A stretch of 42,473 nucleotides of DNA from Ramlibacter sp. (lineage in GTDB: Bacteria > Pseudomonadota > Gammaproteobacteria > Burkholderiales > Burkholderiaceae_C): positions 1 to 42,473 of the forward strand of contig JAJTCN010000027.1 of NCBI GenBank assembly GCA_021323335.1, in the 5' to 3' direction. Each line of letters begins with the position of its first letter. The first letter of the stretch is position 1. The notes beneath the pieces were generated by a model. That model searched no databases. It had not been told where the DNA came from and worked only from the letters and a program-made list of their open reading frames with translations. Positions 16,952-25,209 of this stretch are shown piece by piece. The translations under genes were made by a program, and so were the position numbers.

Positions 16952-17911
16952 TCAGTCGGCCTTGATCTTCAGTTTGTCGACAAGAGCCTTGAGGGCGAGG
17001 CGCTGCGTGTCGACCGATCGTGCGAACTCGGTAGTGCTGGTCTCGACGACGTCGGTACTCGATTGCGCGTACCGGGCCCGAACTGCGGGGCTGCGGAGTG
17101 CAGCTCTGAGCGTCGACGAGAGTTTCTCGACCACGGTCCCGGGCGTTCCAGCCGGCGCGACCACGCCAACCCATGTGGTGACCGAATATCCGGGCACTCC
17201 CGACTCCGTGACCGTCGGCACTTGCGGCAGTTCCGGGACGCGCTGGGCGCTCGTCACCGCAAGCGCTCGCAGTCGACCGTCTCGAATGAGCGGCGCCGTG
17301 CTGGCGCGGCTGTCCGCCATGAAGTCGAACTGCCCCGCCATCAGGTCCGCAAGCGCGGGGGCACTCCCCTTGTATGGCACTTGCGTCATGGGTGCGCCAA
17401 GCGCGATGGACAGCTGTGCGCCGGCGAGATGCATGGGGCTTCCATTGCCCGGCGTACCGTAGGTGAGGCCTCCGGGCTTCGCCTTGGCAGCCCCGAGCAG
17501 GTCCTGGATCGTTCGGTACGGCGATTTCGCCGGCACCACGACAACCAGCGCCGACTCGGTCACCTGGGCGACCGGTACGAACGTGGCAGGGTCGGTGCGC
17601 TGAGGCGCCAGCAGCCCATTCAGAACGTGCGGCCCGACGTTCGTCCACAGGATCGTGTAGCCATCTGGGGGTGCGGAAGCGAGAAAGTCGTTGGCGATGC
17701 TTCCATTCGCGCCCGGCTTGTATTCGGCAACGAGGGGCTGCCCAAGCTGTTGCGACCACTCCTCCTGCACGTTGCGGAAGACGATGTCGGAGGCCCCGCC
17801 CGGTGCGTACCCGACGACGACCCGGATGGGCCGCGACGGATAGGTTTGTGCATGGGTGGCGATTGCTCCACACGTGACAGCCAAGAGCAATGCGAAGCGG
17901 AAGACTTTCAT
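16952..17911 (-). CDS. Bug/TctC-family periplasmic solute-binding protein
   Basis: The protein (319 residues from the ATG at 17911) has a clean signal peptide (FRFALLLAVTCGAIATHA) followed by the Bug opening QTYPSRPIRVVVGYAPGGAS, then KPGANGSIANDFLASAPPDG, a YGTPGNGSPMHLAG segment and the VPYKGSAPALADLMAGQ helix. These define the Bug/TctC family, which binds carboxylates and other small anions. Alternative ATGs at 17920 and 17935 would add 3 or 8 residues; GGAG lies three bases before 17911, so the start is uncertain. No TctA/TctB membrane genes are in the window. It follows ProC after a 71-base gap that holds three TATACG repeats. Confidence 0.92.
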   Translation of the reverse strand: MKVFRFALLLAVTCGAIATHAQTYPSRPIRVVVGYAPGGASDIVFRNVQEEWSQQLGQPLVAEYKPGANGSIANDFLASAPPDGYTILWTNVGPHVLNGLLAPQRTDPATFVPVAQVTESALVVVVPAKSPYRTIQDLLGAAKAKPGGLTYGTPGNGSPMHLAGAQLSIALGAPMTQVPYKGSAPALADLMAGQFDFMADSRASTAPLIRDGRLRALAVTSAQRVPELPQVPTVTESGVPGYSVTTWVGVVAPAGTPGTVVEKLSSTLRAALRSPAVRARYAQSSTDVVETSTTEFARSVDTQRLALKALVDKLKIKAD

Positions 17912-17922
17912 GGGCTCCATCG

Positions 17923-17952
17923 TATACGCCGTCATATACGAGAGAATATACG
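17923..17952. promoter_or_regulatory. Three TATACG direct repeats at exact 12-bp spacing, candidate operator
   Basis: TATACG occurs at 17923-17928, 17935-17940 and 17947-17952, each copy starting 12 bases after the last. The first copy lies inside a perfect palindrome CGTATACG (17921-17928). The element covers the start region of the Bug gene at 16952. Palindromes with a GTATAC core are known operator centres for FCD-type GntR regulators, and such a regulator is encoded at 11731-12378. The regular, near-helical spacing is unlikely in GC-rich sequence by chance. The function is inferred. Confidence 0.45.
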
Positions 17953-17982
17953 GAGTTTCCCGGGGCCCGCAATCGGAGCCGC

Positions 17983-18828
17983 TTACTGGTCCAGAGATTT
18001 CGAGAGTTCCTGTGCGCGCCGGTAGGCGGCGGCTGCGGAGAGCTGCATTGCCCCCAGGAGGTCGTGCCGGGAAAGCATTTCCAATCCCGCTTCCGTTGTT
18101 CCGCCTTTGGACGCAACGCGGTCTCTGTGCTCGGCCAGGGGCGCATCATCGTGGGCAGCAAGCGTGAGTGCGCCGATCGCCGTGCGCAGGGCAAGGACGC
18201 GCGCTTGCCGTTCGGAGAATCCCAGCTGCTCCGCCGCACTCTGGAAGGCGGCGACGAACTCGAAGACATAGCCTGGCCCACTGCCGCTGACGGCGGTCAC
18301 CGCGTCGATGCGCTCGTCCGAGTCGACCCAGAAGGTCATTCCTGTGGACCCGAACAAGGACTCGGCCAAGCTCCGATCCGAAGCGCTCACACCGGGCATC
18401 GCGTGCATGCCTGTGACACCTGCCCCGACGAGTGCCGGGGTGTTGGGCATAGCGCGAATGACCCGCTCGCTTGCGAGCCAGCGCGAAAGGGTGCCGGTGG
18501 AAAGGCCCGCACAAATGCTGATGTGCAAGGGTGACTGCAGCAAAGGGCGGACCGGGCCGATCGCCGCTTGCATCACTTGCGGCTTCACGGCCCAAACAAC
18601 CACGTCAGCCTCGCGCAGGTTACCGTCGGGACCCGCCAGGGTGCGCACCCCAAGGGTGGAGCCCACCTTCCCCCGCTGGGCATCATTCGGCTCCAGCACC
18701 AGCACTTGTCCGGGACTCCATCCGCTCCGCAGCAAGCCTTCCATCAGCGCGGAAGCCATCTGGCCACCGCCGATGAAGGCGAGCACGGGTGCAGCTTGGG
18801 CTTGGTCATTTCCTTGGCTCAGGGCCAC
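17983..18828 (-). CDS. proC: Pyrroline-5-carboxylate reductase
   Basis: The 281-residue protein carries the P5CR signature set: an N-terminal Rossmann motif in FIGGGQMASALMEGL, VVWAVKPQ near 83, RAMPNTPALVGAGVTG near 129, SGSGPGYVFEF near 178 and the C-terminal DRVASKGGTTEAGL. It reduces 1-pyrroline-5-carboxylate (or a related cyclic imine) to proline with NAD(P)H in the cytoplasm. The start is settled by a perfect AAGGAGG five bases before the GTG at 18828; a longer GTG start at 18864 lacks this. Its position inside a CoA/Bug/amino-acid-import run, instead of the usual housekeeping context, suggests a specialised paralogue acting on a related cyclic imine. Confidence 0.93.
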   Translation of the reverse strand: MALSQGNDQAQAAPVLAFIGGGQMASALMEGLLRSGWSPGQVLVLEPNDAQRGKVGSTLGVRTLAGPDGNLREADVVVWAVKPQVMQAAIGPVRPLLQSPLHISICAGLSTGTLSRWLASERVIRAMPNTPALVGAGVTGMHAMPGVSASDRSLAESLFGSTGMTFWVDSDERIDAVTAVSGSGPGYVFEFVAAFQSAAEQLGFSERQARVLALRTAIGALTLAAHDDAPLAEHRDRVASKGGTTEAGLEMLSRHDLLGAMQLSAAAAYRRAQELSKSLDQ

Positions 18829-18920
18829 GCCGACCTCCTTGTCGTATGGAAGGATCATCTCCACCGCTCACCGACGATTGCTTCGAAATTGAGCCGGGCG
18901 GCCGAATATCTCTCTGCGCG

Positions 18921-19706
18921 CTAGCGACCCTTGAAGGTGGGCTTCCGCTTTTCCTTGAACGCCAGCGCAGCTTCGCGGAAGTCCTCGCTGCGGTCCGCGC
19001 GGAACACCATCGCGTCCAGTGCGGCCCGCTCCTGCTCCACACGGCCAGCCAGGACCGCGTTGAGCTGCGCCTTGGAGCCGGCGATCGACAATGGCGCGGC
19101 GTCGGCCATGGCCGCGCCGAAGGCGAACGCCGCCTCGACCGCATCGCCCTGCGCGACAGCGTCGAGGTAACCGACGCGATGCGATTCGTCGGCGCCGTAC
19201 AGCTGCGCCTCGTAAAGCCATCGCCGCGCATTCGATGCGCCGATCAGCCATGCAAGCCGCTGCAGCTGGATCGTCGGGTAGACCAGTCCGATTTTCGCCA
19301 CCGGCACGCCGACGCGTGCACTCGCATCTCCAACGCGGAAGTCGCAGCACATCGCCAGGCTGCAGCCGCCGCCCACACAAACGCCCGAGATCGCGGCGAC
19401 CACCGGTTTGGGCATCGCCTGGAGCGCGGCATACGTTTCCTGGATGCGGGCGCGACAGATGTCCTTCTCGCCTTCGTCGGTGACGGCGGAGAACGCGATC
19501 ACGTCATCACCGGCGCAGAAGTGCCCGCCGTCGCCGGTGAGGACGACAAGCCGGACCGACGGGTCCGTCCCGAGCGATTCGAACGCCGATTTCAGATCGG
19601 TCCACGCGGCGAAGTCGCATGCGTTGCGGCGATGCGGCCGTGCGATGGCGACAACGGCCCGCCCGTCGTCGCGCCGTTCGATGCGAATCTCGGACGCCAC
19701 GCTCAC
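18921..19706 (-). CDS. Enoyl-CoA hydratase/isomerase family protein
   Basis: The 261-residue product has the crotonase pattern: the first oxyanion-hole segment VVLTGDGGHFCAGDDVIAFS near 65-85 and the second GVCVGGGCSLAMCCDFRVGD near 120, followed by ARVGVPVAKIGLVYP. It probably hydrates or isomerises an acyl-CoA intermediate. The GTG at 19706 overlaps the Bug stop (GTGA), with AAGG upstream; an alternative GTG at 19700 has GGAG at better spacing. It is the fourth gene of an overlapping block hydratase - ligase - Bug - hydratase. A 92-base gap separates it from proC, with no terminator seen. Confidence 0.88.
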   Translation of the reverse strand: MSVASEIRIERRDDGRAVVAIARPHRRNACDFAAWTDLKSAFESLGTDPSVRLVVLTGDGGHFCAGDDVIAFSAVTDEGEKDICRARIQETYAALQAMPKPVVAAISGVCVGGGCSLAMCCDFRVGDASARVGVPVAKIGLVYPTIQLQRLAWLIGASNARRWLYEAQLYGADESHRVGYLDAVAQGDAVEAAFAFGAAMADAAPLSIAGSKAQLNAVLAGRVEQERAALDAMVFRADRSEDFREAALAFKEKRKPTFKGR

Positions 19707-20671
19707 TCCGCCTTGATGCCGCTGTCGCGGATGACCTTGCCCCATTTCGCGAGCTCCGCGGAAGACTGGCTGGTTGCCTCCTGAGGCGTCGATCCGGTGA
19801 TTTCGATGCCCAGTGTCTGGAAGCGCGCTTTCACGTCGGGCAGCTGCAGGACCTTGCCGATCTCCGCGTTCAGCTTCGCGAGGATCGCGTGCGGCGTCCC
19901 CGCCGGCGCGAGGATGGCGTAGGTGGAGGCGACCTCGAAGCCCGCGAAGCCGGCTTCGGCGGCAGTGGGCACGTCGGGGAGCGCACCGATGCGCTGCCGC
20001 GTCGCGACCATCAGCGGGCGCACCTTGCCGGTCTTGATGTTCGCCACAGCCGTCGGCGCCGTTGCGAACATGAGTTGAAGCTGTCCGGCCATCACGTCGG
20101 TCATGGCCGGCGCGGCGCCGCGGTACGGAATGTGGAGCATGCTGACGCGCGCCTGATGCTTGAACATCTCTCCCGCGACGTGCTCGATGGAGCCGTTGCC
20201 GGAGGATCCGTAGTTGAGGCTCGCCGGTTTATCCTTGGCAATCTTCACGACATCCGCGACATTCTTGGCGGGCACGCCGTCGTTCACCACCAGCACGAGC
20301 GGCAGGAAGCCGACCAGCGACACACCGGCGAAGTCCTTGTCCAGCTGGAAACCGGTGTTCGCCGGAAAGAGCAGCGAGTTCATCGCATAGCTGGTGAGCG
20401 GCGCCACGAGCAGCGTGTGGCCGTCCGCCGGCGCCTTGGCGACGAACTGCGCGCCGATGCTGCCCGACGCGCCGGACTTGTTGTCCACGACGAAGGGCTT
20501 GCCGATCGCGTCACCGAGCTTCTGCGCGAGCAGGCGGCCCACCGCATCGACGGCGCCGCCCGGCGGGTAAGCCACGACCATCGTGACCTGCTTGGAGGGG
20601 TAGTCCTGCGCAGCGGCGAAGGGCGCGGCAAAGGCAAGCGCGAGCATCGCGCACTGGGTCAGTCTTTTCAC
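19703..20671 (-). CDS. Bug/TctC-family periplasmic solute-binding protein
   Basis: The 322-residue protein starts with a GTG at 20671 that overlaps the CoA-ligase stop (GTGA), with AGGAG six bases upstream. The signal peptide (LTQCAMLALAFAAPFAAA) is followed by AQDYPSKQVTMVVAYPPGGA, KSGASGSIGAQFVAKAPADG, NYGSSGNGSIEHVAGEM and the IPYRGAAPAMTDVMAGQ helix, all typical of Bug proteins. It should deliver a carboxylate to an uptake system not present in the window. Position between a CoA ligase and an enoyl-CoA hydratase suggests that it binds the acid that the ligase activates. Confidence 0.93.
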   Translation of the reverse strand: MKRLTQCAMLALAFAAPFAAAQDYPSKQVTMVVAYPPGGAVDAVGRLLAQKLGDAIGKPFVVDNKSGASGSIGAQFVAKAPADGHTLLVAPLTSYAMNSLLFPANTGFQLDKDFAGVSLVGFLPLVLVVNDGVPAKNVADVVKIAKDKPASLNYGSSGNGSIEHVAGEMFKHQARVSMLHIPYRGAAPAMTDVMAGQLQLMFATAPTAVANIKTGKVRPLMVATRQRIGALPDVPTAAEAGFAGFEVASTYAILAPAGTPHAILAKLNAEIGKVLQLPDVKARFQTLGIEITGSTPQEATSQSSAELAKWGKVIRDSGIKAE

Positions 20672-22215
20672 TTGAAGCTCCTGGTTTCGGCATCCCACGC
20701 GCCGGCGGTCGTGCGCGGCAGGTCTTTCTTGCGGATGCGCTGGGTGGGGGTCTTGGGAAATTCATCGACGAGGGCGATGAAGCGAGGAACCTGGAAAGCA
20801 GGCATGCGCGGCGCGCACCACGCCACGAACTCCGCGCAGTCGAGCGACGCCCCGTCGGCCTGACGGACGTAGAGCAGCAGTTCCTCGTCCCCGAGTTCGC
20901 TGGGAACGCCGACGATCGCGCATTCGGCTATGGCCGGATGCTCGCCCGCCACGCGCTCGACTTCCCACGCGGAGATGTTGATCCCGCGCCGGCGCACGCT
21001 GTCCTTCTTGCGTCCGGCGAAGTACATGAAGCCTTCCGCGTCCCGGTAGGCGAGATCGCCGCTGGTGAACCAGTCGCCGCGCTTCGCGCCGTGCGTGGCG
21101 TCCTCGTTGCGGAAGTAGCCGAGGAAGTGCAGGCCCGGCACGCGCGACTTCACGCAGATTTCGCCGGGCTGGCCGACCGGCACTTCGCGGCCCTCGTCGT
21201 CGGCGAGCAGGACCTCGAACCACGACAGCGGCTTGCCGATCGAGAACTTCGGCCCTTCCGGATTGACCGTGACGAAGGTGATCATCTCCGAAAGGCCGTA
21301 TCCCTCGCGCATCTCGACACCGAAGCGCGACGCGAATGCGTCCCACACTTCCGGCGGGCAGCCGCCGCCCCATGCGATGCGAACCCGGTGGTCGCGGTCA
21401 TCCGGGCGAGGCGGCTGCTTGAGCAGCATCGGCAGCACGCCGCCGAGGTAGTGGATGTGGGTTACGCCGTAGCGCCGGCATTCGTCCCAGAACCTCGAAG
21501 CACTGAACTTGTCGACCATCGCAAGCGTGAGCTTCTGCAGGATGGCCGCGATACAGACCGCGACGCCCGCGCCATGGTGCAGGGACTCCCACAGCAGGAA
21601 GACGTCTCCCTCCTGCGCGCCGGTCAGCTTGAGCGTGCCCATGGGACCGGCGCGCAACGTGCGGTCGGACTTGTTCACGCCCTTGGGCGCGCCGGTGGTA
21701 CCCGAACTCGGGGTCAACGCGATGATGTCGTCGGCGCCCGGCTGCACCGGCGGCGGCGACGCGTCACCGTGCGAAAGCATCGCGGCGAAGGCGTCCGGGG
21801 CGCCGCCGCGCCAGAAGGTCATTTCTACCGAGCCGGCCTCGGCGCACTGCGAGAGAACCTCCGCGTAGGCGCGATCCGCGATCAGCGCGCGCGGCGTGAA
21901 CGACTGGAAGGGCTGCGCGAGCGACGCACCCTTGAAGGCGGTGTTGAGCGGCACCCGCACGAGGCCGACCTTGGCAAGGGCGAGGATCGCGATGAGGTGG
22001 TCCGGATGGCTGGGCAGCATCAGCGCCACGCGATCACCCTTTCGCAGCCCGCGCGCCAGCAGTGCGTTGGCGAAGCGGTTGACCGCCTCGTCGATGGCGG
22101 CCAACGTGTAGTCGCGGTCCTCGAACTTCAGCAGGACGTGATGCGGGTCTTCCTGGGCCCGCCGGTCCATCAGTTGGCGCAAAGTCTCGTCGGGAACGGG
22201 CGGCATGTCGATCAT
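20668..22215 (-). CDS. AMP-dependent acyl-CoA synthetase/ligase (CaiC-like)
   Basis: The 515-residue enzyme has the ANL hallmarks: P-loop LTPSSGTTGAPKGV near 165, the YGLSE motif near 307, GEICVKSRVPGLHFLGYF near 355, TSGDLAYRD near 390 and the hinge GRKKDSVRRRGINISAWEVE near 405, with a late PTQRIRKKDL carrying the catalytic Lys. It makes an acyl-CoA through an acyl-AMP intermediate. The hinge sequence and size resemble crotonobetaine/carnitine-CoA ligase-type enzymes. The ATG at 22215 overlaps the stop of the upstream hydratase (ATGA), and its own stop overlaps the Bug GTG, so the block is translationally coupled. Confidence 0.9.
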   Translation of the reverse strand: MIDMPPVPDETLRQLMDRRAQEDPHHVLLKFEDRDYTLAAIDEAVNRFANALLARGLRKGDRVALMLPSHPDHLIAILALAKVGLVRVPLNTAFKGASLAQPFQSFTPRALIADRAYAEVLSQCAEAGSVEMTFWRGGAPDAFAAMLSHGDASPPPVQPGADDIIALTPSSGTTGAPKGVNKSDRTLRAGPMGTLKLTGAQEGDVFLLWESLHHGAGVAVCIAAILQKLTLAMVDKFSASRFWDECRRYGVTHIHYLGGVLPMLLKQPPRPDDRDHRVRIAWGGGCPPEVWDAFASRFGVEMREGYGLSEMITFVTVNPEGPKFSIGKPLSWFEVLLADDEGREVPVGQPGEICVKSRVPGLHFLGYFRNEDATHGAKRGDWFTSGDLAYRDAEGFMYFAGRKKDSVRRRGINISAWEVERVAGEHPAIAECAIVGVPSELGDEELLLYVRQADGASLDCAEFVAWCAPRMPAFQVPRFIALVDEFPKTPTQRIRKKDLPRTTAGAWDAETRSFK

Positions 22216-22988
22216 GTCGCCTGCCCCAGTTGGTGCCCGCGCTGCGCCATGAACTCTTCCATCTTGCGGGCCGGCTCGCCGGATGCGTACGACTCGCGGT
22301 GCACGCGGATCGCGGCGTCAATCGTGGTGCGGAACGCCTCCTCCGTCATGTCGGCGAGCCACGCGCGGTCGAGGCGCATGGCGAGCGGCGCCTTCGCTGC
22401 GAGTTCTTCGGCGATCTGCAGCGACTTCGCCATCACGTCCGCACGCGACACCAAGTGATGGAGGATGCCGATGTCGCGGCACTCGCGGGCTTCCATCATG
22501 CGGCCGGTGAGAGTCAACTCCGTCGTGCGCGACATGCCGAGGATCTCCTTCATGATCCACGGTCCAGTGATGCTGGCGATGCCCGAGTTAATTTCAGGCT
22601 GGCCCATCTTCACCGCGTCATGGCCCACGCGGATGTCGCAAAGCAGCGCCACCTGGAAGGCCGAGCCCGCCGCGGTGCCGTTGAGCGCGGCGACGACGGG
22701 CTTGGTCAGGCGGCGGAGGGTGCCGTAGAACGTCTCCCATTCGCGGATCCAGGCCTCGGCCCGGTCGGCGTCGAAGTCGTGCGCCTCGGCGAAGTCCTGC
22801 CCGGCGCTGAAGGCGCGCTCGCCCGTGCCCGTCAGGAGCACGGCGCCGACGGAGGAGTCGGCATCGAACTCACGCAGCGCGGCGACGATGCGGTTGCGCA
22901 TGGGCTGGTCCCACGCATTGAGTTTTTCGGGCTTGTTCAGCGTGATCGTGCCCACGCGTCCTCGCCGCTCGACAAGTACAGAAGTCAT
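22212..22988 (-). CDS. Enoyl-CoA hydratase/isomerase family protein
   Basis: The 258-residue crotonase-family protein opens MTSVLVERRGRVGTITLNKP, has the first oxyanion segment VLLTGTGERAFSAGQDFAEA near 50-70 and the second around ALNGTAAGSAFQVALLCDIR near 100-120, with a Glu in GQPEINSGI near 133 at a usual catalytic position. It likely processes the acyl-CoA made by the next gene. It is the first gene of the minus-strand block and faces the LysR gene across 130 bp. Only weak ribosome-site sequence (GAG) precedes the ATG at 22988; longer in-frame starts would overlap the LysR gene. Confidence 0.87.
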   Translation of the reverse strand: MTSVLVERRGRVGTITLNKPEKLNAWDQPMRNRIVAALREFDADSSVGAVLLTGTGERAFSAGQDFAEAHDFDADRAEAWIREWETFYGTLRRLTKPVVAALNGTAAGSAFQVALLCDIRVGHDAVKMGQPEINSGIASITGPWIMKEILGMSRTTELTLTGRMMEARECRDIGILHHLVSRADVMAKSLQIAEELAAKAPLAMRLDRAWLADMTEEAFRTTIDAAIRVHRESYASGEPARKMEEFMAQRGHQLGQAT

Positions 22989-23030
22989 CGTTGCGTCTCG
23001 CTGGAAAACAGTCGGATCGGGCGCAGTATG

Positions 23031-23091
23031 AAAACCGCCCGCTATTCGGTCAAATGACGGTTTTGCTTCTTGCCATGCATAATTGATATGC
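23031..23091. promoter_or_regulatory. Inverted repeats in the LysR/hydratase divergent control region
   Basis: Two symmetric elements lie in the 130-bp divergent gap. AAAACCG at 23031-23037 pairs with CGGTTTT at 23058-23064 across 20 bases. GCATA at 23077-23081 pairs with TATGC at 23087-23091 across five bases and fits the LysR T-N11-A pattern (T23076 to A23088). The region is AT-rich for this genome. The LysR protein encoded next door is the obvious candidate to bind here and control the hydratase-ligase-Bug block. Confidence 0.45.
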
Positions 23092-23118
23092 GTCGCGGCG
23101 GCAAAGGAGAGGGACCGG

Positions 23119-24030
23119 ATGAACTGGAAGCAGATCGAGACATTCCGCGTGGCGATGCTGACCCGCTCGATGACCGTGGCGGCAGCGCAGCTGCACACCT
23201 CGCAGCCGAACGTGAGCCGCATGATTGGCCAGCTCGAGGGCGAGGTCGGGTTTCGCTTGTTCGAGCGACGCAGCAACGGTCTGCTGCCCACGCCGGAGGG
23301 CGAGGCTTTCCATCAGGCGGTGCAACGCCTTTTCCTGGGCATGGGCGAGTTGACTGACAGGGCCCGGGAGATCCGCGAGGTCGGTGCGGGAACCCTGCGG
23401 ATCGGCGCCATGCCTTCGCTCGTGATGAGCGTCATGCCGAAGGTGATGCAGGCTTTCCGCGTCCGGTATCCCGACGCGCAGGTGTCCATCTACTCCAGTG
23501 ACTCGTCGACCGTGGCTAAGTGGGTGTCGACACGCTATGTGGACTTGGGCCTCGTGTCGAACCTGATCGAGACCCCGGGTGTCATGTCGACGCTATGGGC
23601 CACGGAAGACGGCGTGTGCATCGTTCCGGCGGGGCATCGGCTTGCGAGGAAGAAGGCGGTGATGAGTTCGGATTTCGAGAACGAGCCTTTCATTTCGTTC
23701 ACTAAATCGGATGTGACGCGAAGTACCGTGGATGCGGCGTTTCAAGCGGCGGACAGGAGGCGGCTGACGCTCGAAGCGCCCTATGCGATGGCGATCTGCC
23801 AGATGGTCGGCCTCGGGTTGGGCGTGAGCATCGTGAATCCCTTGGTGGTGCGGCACGCCGACCTGCAGGGTGTGAAGGTCCTTCCGTTCAAGCCGGGCAT
23901 TCCGTTTTCAAGGTATGTGCTGGTGCCGCAGCAGCAGGCGGACTCGGCGTTGGTGACGGCGTTTCTGGAGTGCTTGGAGGGGGTGGGGGGGTATGGGGAA
24001 AGGGGAGGGAGGGGAAGGGTCTCCCGGTAG
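23119..24030 (+). CDS. LysR-family transcriptional regulator
   Basis: The 303-residue protein has an N-terminal LysR helix-turn-helix (MNWKQIETFRVAMLTRSMTV, then AAQLHTSQPNVSRMIGQLE and GFRLFERRSNGLLPTPEGEA) and a periplasmic-binding-like effector domain from about residue 90 (AGTLRIGAMPSLVMSVMP). The start at 23119 is preceded by AGGG at five bases; earlier in-frame starts have no good site. The last ~18 residues are Gly/Arg-rich (EGVGGYGERGGRGRVSR) and look like a run-on tail. Divergence from the CoA block suggests control of those genes in response to a pathway intermediate. Confidence 0.92.
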   Translation: MNWKQIETFRVAMLTRSMTVAAAQLHTSQPNVSRMIGQLEGEVGFRLFERRSNGLLPTPEGEAFHQAVQRLFLGMGELTDRAREIREVGAGTLRIGAMPSLVMSVMPKVMQAFRVRYPDAQVSIYSSDSSTVAKWVSTRYVDLGLVSNLIETPGVMSTLWATEDGVCIVPAGHRLARKKAVMSSDFENEPFISFTKSDVTRSTVDAAFQAADRRRLTLEAPYAMAICQMVGLGLGVSIVNPLVVRHADLQGVKVLPFKPGIPFSRYVLVPQQQADSALVTAFLECLEGVGGYGERGGRGRVSR

Positions 24031-24126
24031 ATCGGATTCGGCCGGAAGCAGAACTTCGCGTCGGGTCAAGCGAGGAATCGGGCCGGAGGCGGCCTACTGA
24101 AGAAAGGATGAGTGGCAGGCGGCAGT

Positions 24127-25068
24127 TCAGTCGCCGAAGCCCTGCTCATCGCTCGCCGGCGCCCCGATGCCCGGCTTGCGACCCTCCCGCAGGATCTCCA
24201 GGAACCGCTTTGCAAGAGGCGGCAGCGGATGGCCCTTGCGCATGACCACGCCGATGGCGCGCGTGAAACGGGCCTCGGCGAAGGGCAGCGACGCCAGCCC
24301 CGTGCCGCCGGGCCCCGCCAGCATCGCCTCGCTCATGATTGAAACCAGATCGCTGCAGGCCAGCAGGCGGCTCAGCTGGCCGGCCGTGTTGCTCACTTCC
24401 ACCGCAACGCGCGGGGGCGGCAAGCCCGCTTCGGCGAGACGCGCCTCCACCCCGCGGCGGCCGGCGACGTCCGGACCCGGCAGCATCCACTGTGCACCGA
24501 CCAGGTCCTGCAGGCGCACGCGCCGGCGCGACACCAGCGGGTGGCCTTCGCGCACCACCATGCAAAGGTCGTCGCTCATGAGAGGCACCACCTCCAGGTC
24601 CTCCGGCAGCACGCGGGGGATCGCATGGATGGAGAGGTCTAGGTCGCCCAGGCGAAGCGCTGCGATCAACGCGTCATTGAGGTTGATGTCGACCCTCAGG
24701 CGGGCCGCAGGTCGCTGCTGGTGCAGCCGCAGGCAGGCCGGCACGAACAGCTGCTGGGCGTAGAGCGGCGACACGCCGACCCGCAGCAGGCCCATCGCTC
24801 CGAGGTGCAGATCAGCCGCCTCCTTGATCGCATCGCCCAGGCTGGCGCGCAGGGCTTTCGTGCGTTGCCGGAACTGCGCCGCCACCGGCGTCAAGGTCAT
24901 GCCGCGCGGGCCGCGCTCGAAGAGGGGGAACCCCAATTCCTTTTCCAGCCTCTGCAGCCCCTTGGTCAGCGCCGGCTGCGACAGTCCCAGCGCTCCCGCG
25001 GCCCGGCGCACCTGGCCGTGTTCGGCCACGGCCAGGAAGTAGTCGATGTCGTCCAGTCGCACTGCCAT
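24127..25068 (-). CDS. LysR-family transcriptional regulator
   Basis: The 313-residue protein opens MAVRLDDIDYFLAVAEHGQV with a LysR helix-turn-helix (GLSQPALTKGLQRLEKELGF) and an effector domain from about residue 92 (GLLRVGVSPLYAQQLFVP). GGAGG lies seven bases before the ATG at 25068. It is divergent from the CoA-ligase/acyl-CoA-dehydrogenase operon, and a perfect 27-bp palindrome with LysR symmetry lies between them. It should sense a metabolite of that operon. It converges on the other LysR gene, leaving 96 bases that show no hairpin. Confidence 0.93.
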   Translation of the reverse strand: MAVRLDDIDYFLAVAEHGQVRRAAGALGLSQPALTKGLQRLEKELGFPLFERGPRGMTLTPVAAQFRQRTKALRASLGDAIKEAADLHLGAMGLLRVGVSPLYAQQLFVPACLRLHQQRPAARLRVDINLNDALIAALRLGDLDLSIHAIPRVLPEDLEVVPLMSDDLCMVVREGHPLVSRRRVRLQDLVGAQWMLPGPDVAGRRGVEARLAEAGLPPPRVAVEVSNTAGQLSRLLACSDLVSIMSEAMLAGPGGTGLASLPFAEARFTRAIGVVMRKGHPLPPLAKRFLEILREGRKPGIGAPASDEQGFGD

Positions 25069-25111
25069 GCATGCGCCTCCGTGAAGATTCCCGCCGTGGT
25101 TGAGCAGGAGG

Positions 25112-25138
25112 CCTGCGATAACCGCCTGTTATCGCAGG
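25112..25138. promoter_or_regulatory. 27-bp perfect palindrome, probable LysR operator
   Basis: CCTGCGATAAC at 25112-25122 is the exact reverse complement of GTTATCGCAGG at 25128-25138, with a five-base spacer. T25119 and A25131 satisfy the T-N11-A rule for LysR recognition sites. The element is 44 bases from the LysR start and 72 bases from the CoA-ligase start. A further half-like segment (GATTATCC, starting at 25148) lies on the ligase side and could be the activation site. A terminator is unlikely because both flanking genes start here. Confidence 0.7.
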
Positions 25139-25209
25139 AGCCCGCTGGATTATCCGCGGGCCGACCCTTGTTTCCTAGACTTCGAGCAGCCCCCCAAGGA
25201 GACAAGACC

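Noticed and set aside
17983..18864. Longer GTG start for proC at 18864
   Set aside because: The GTG at 18828 has a perfect AAGGAGG at proper spacing and gives a normal length; the longer form has no such site.
25112..25138. The palindrome as a transcription terminator
   Set aside because: It lies between two diverging gene starts and has no T-run; operator is the better reading.
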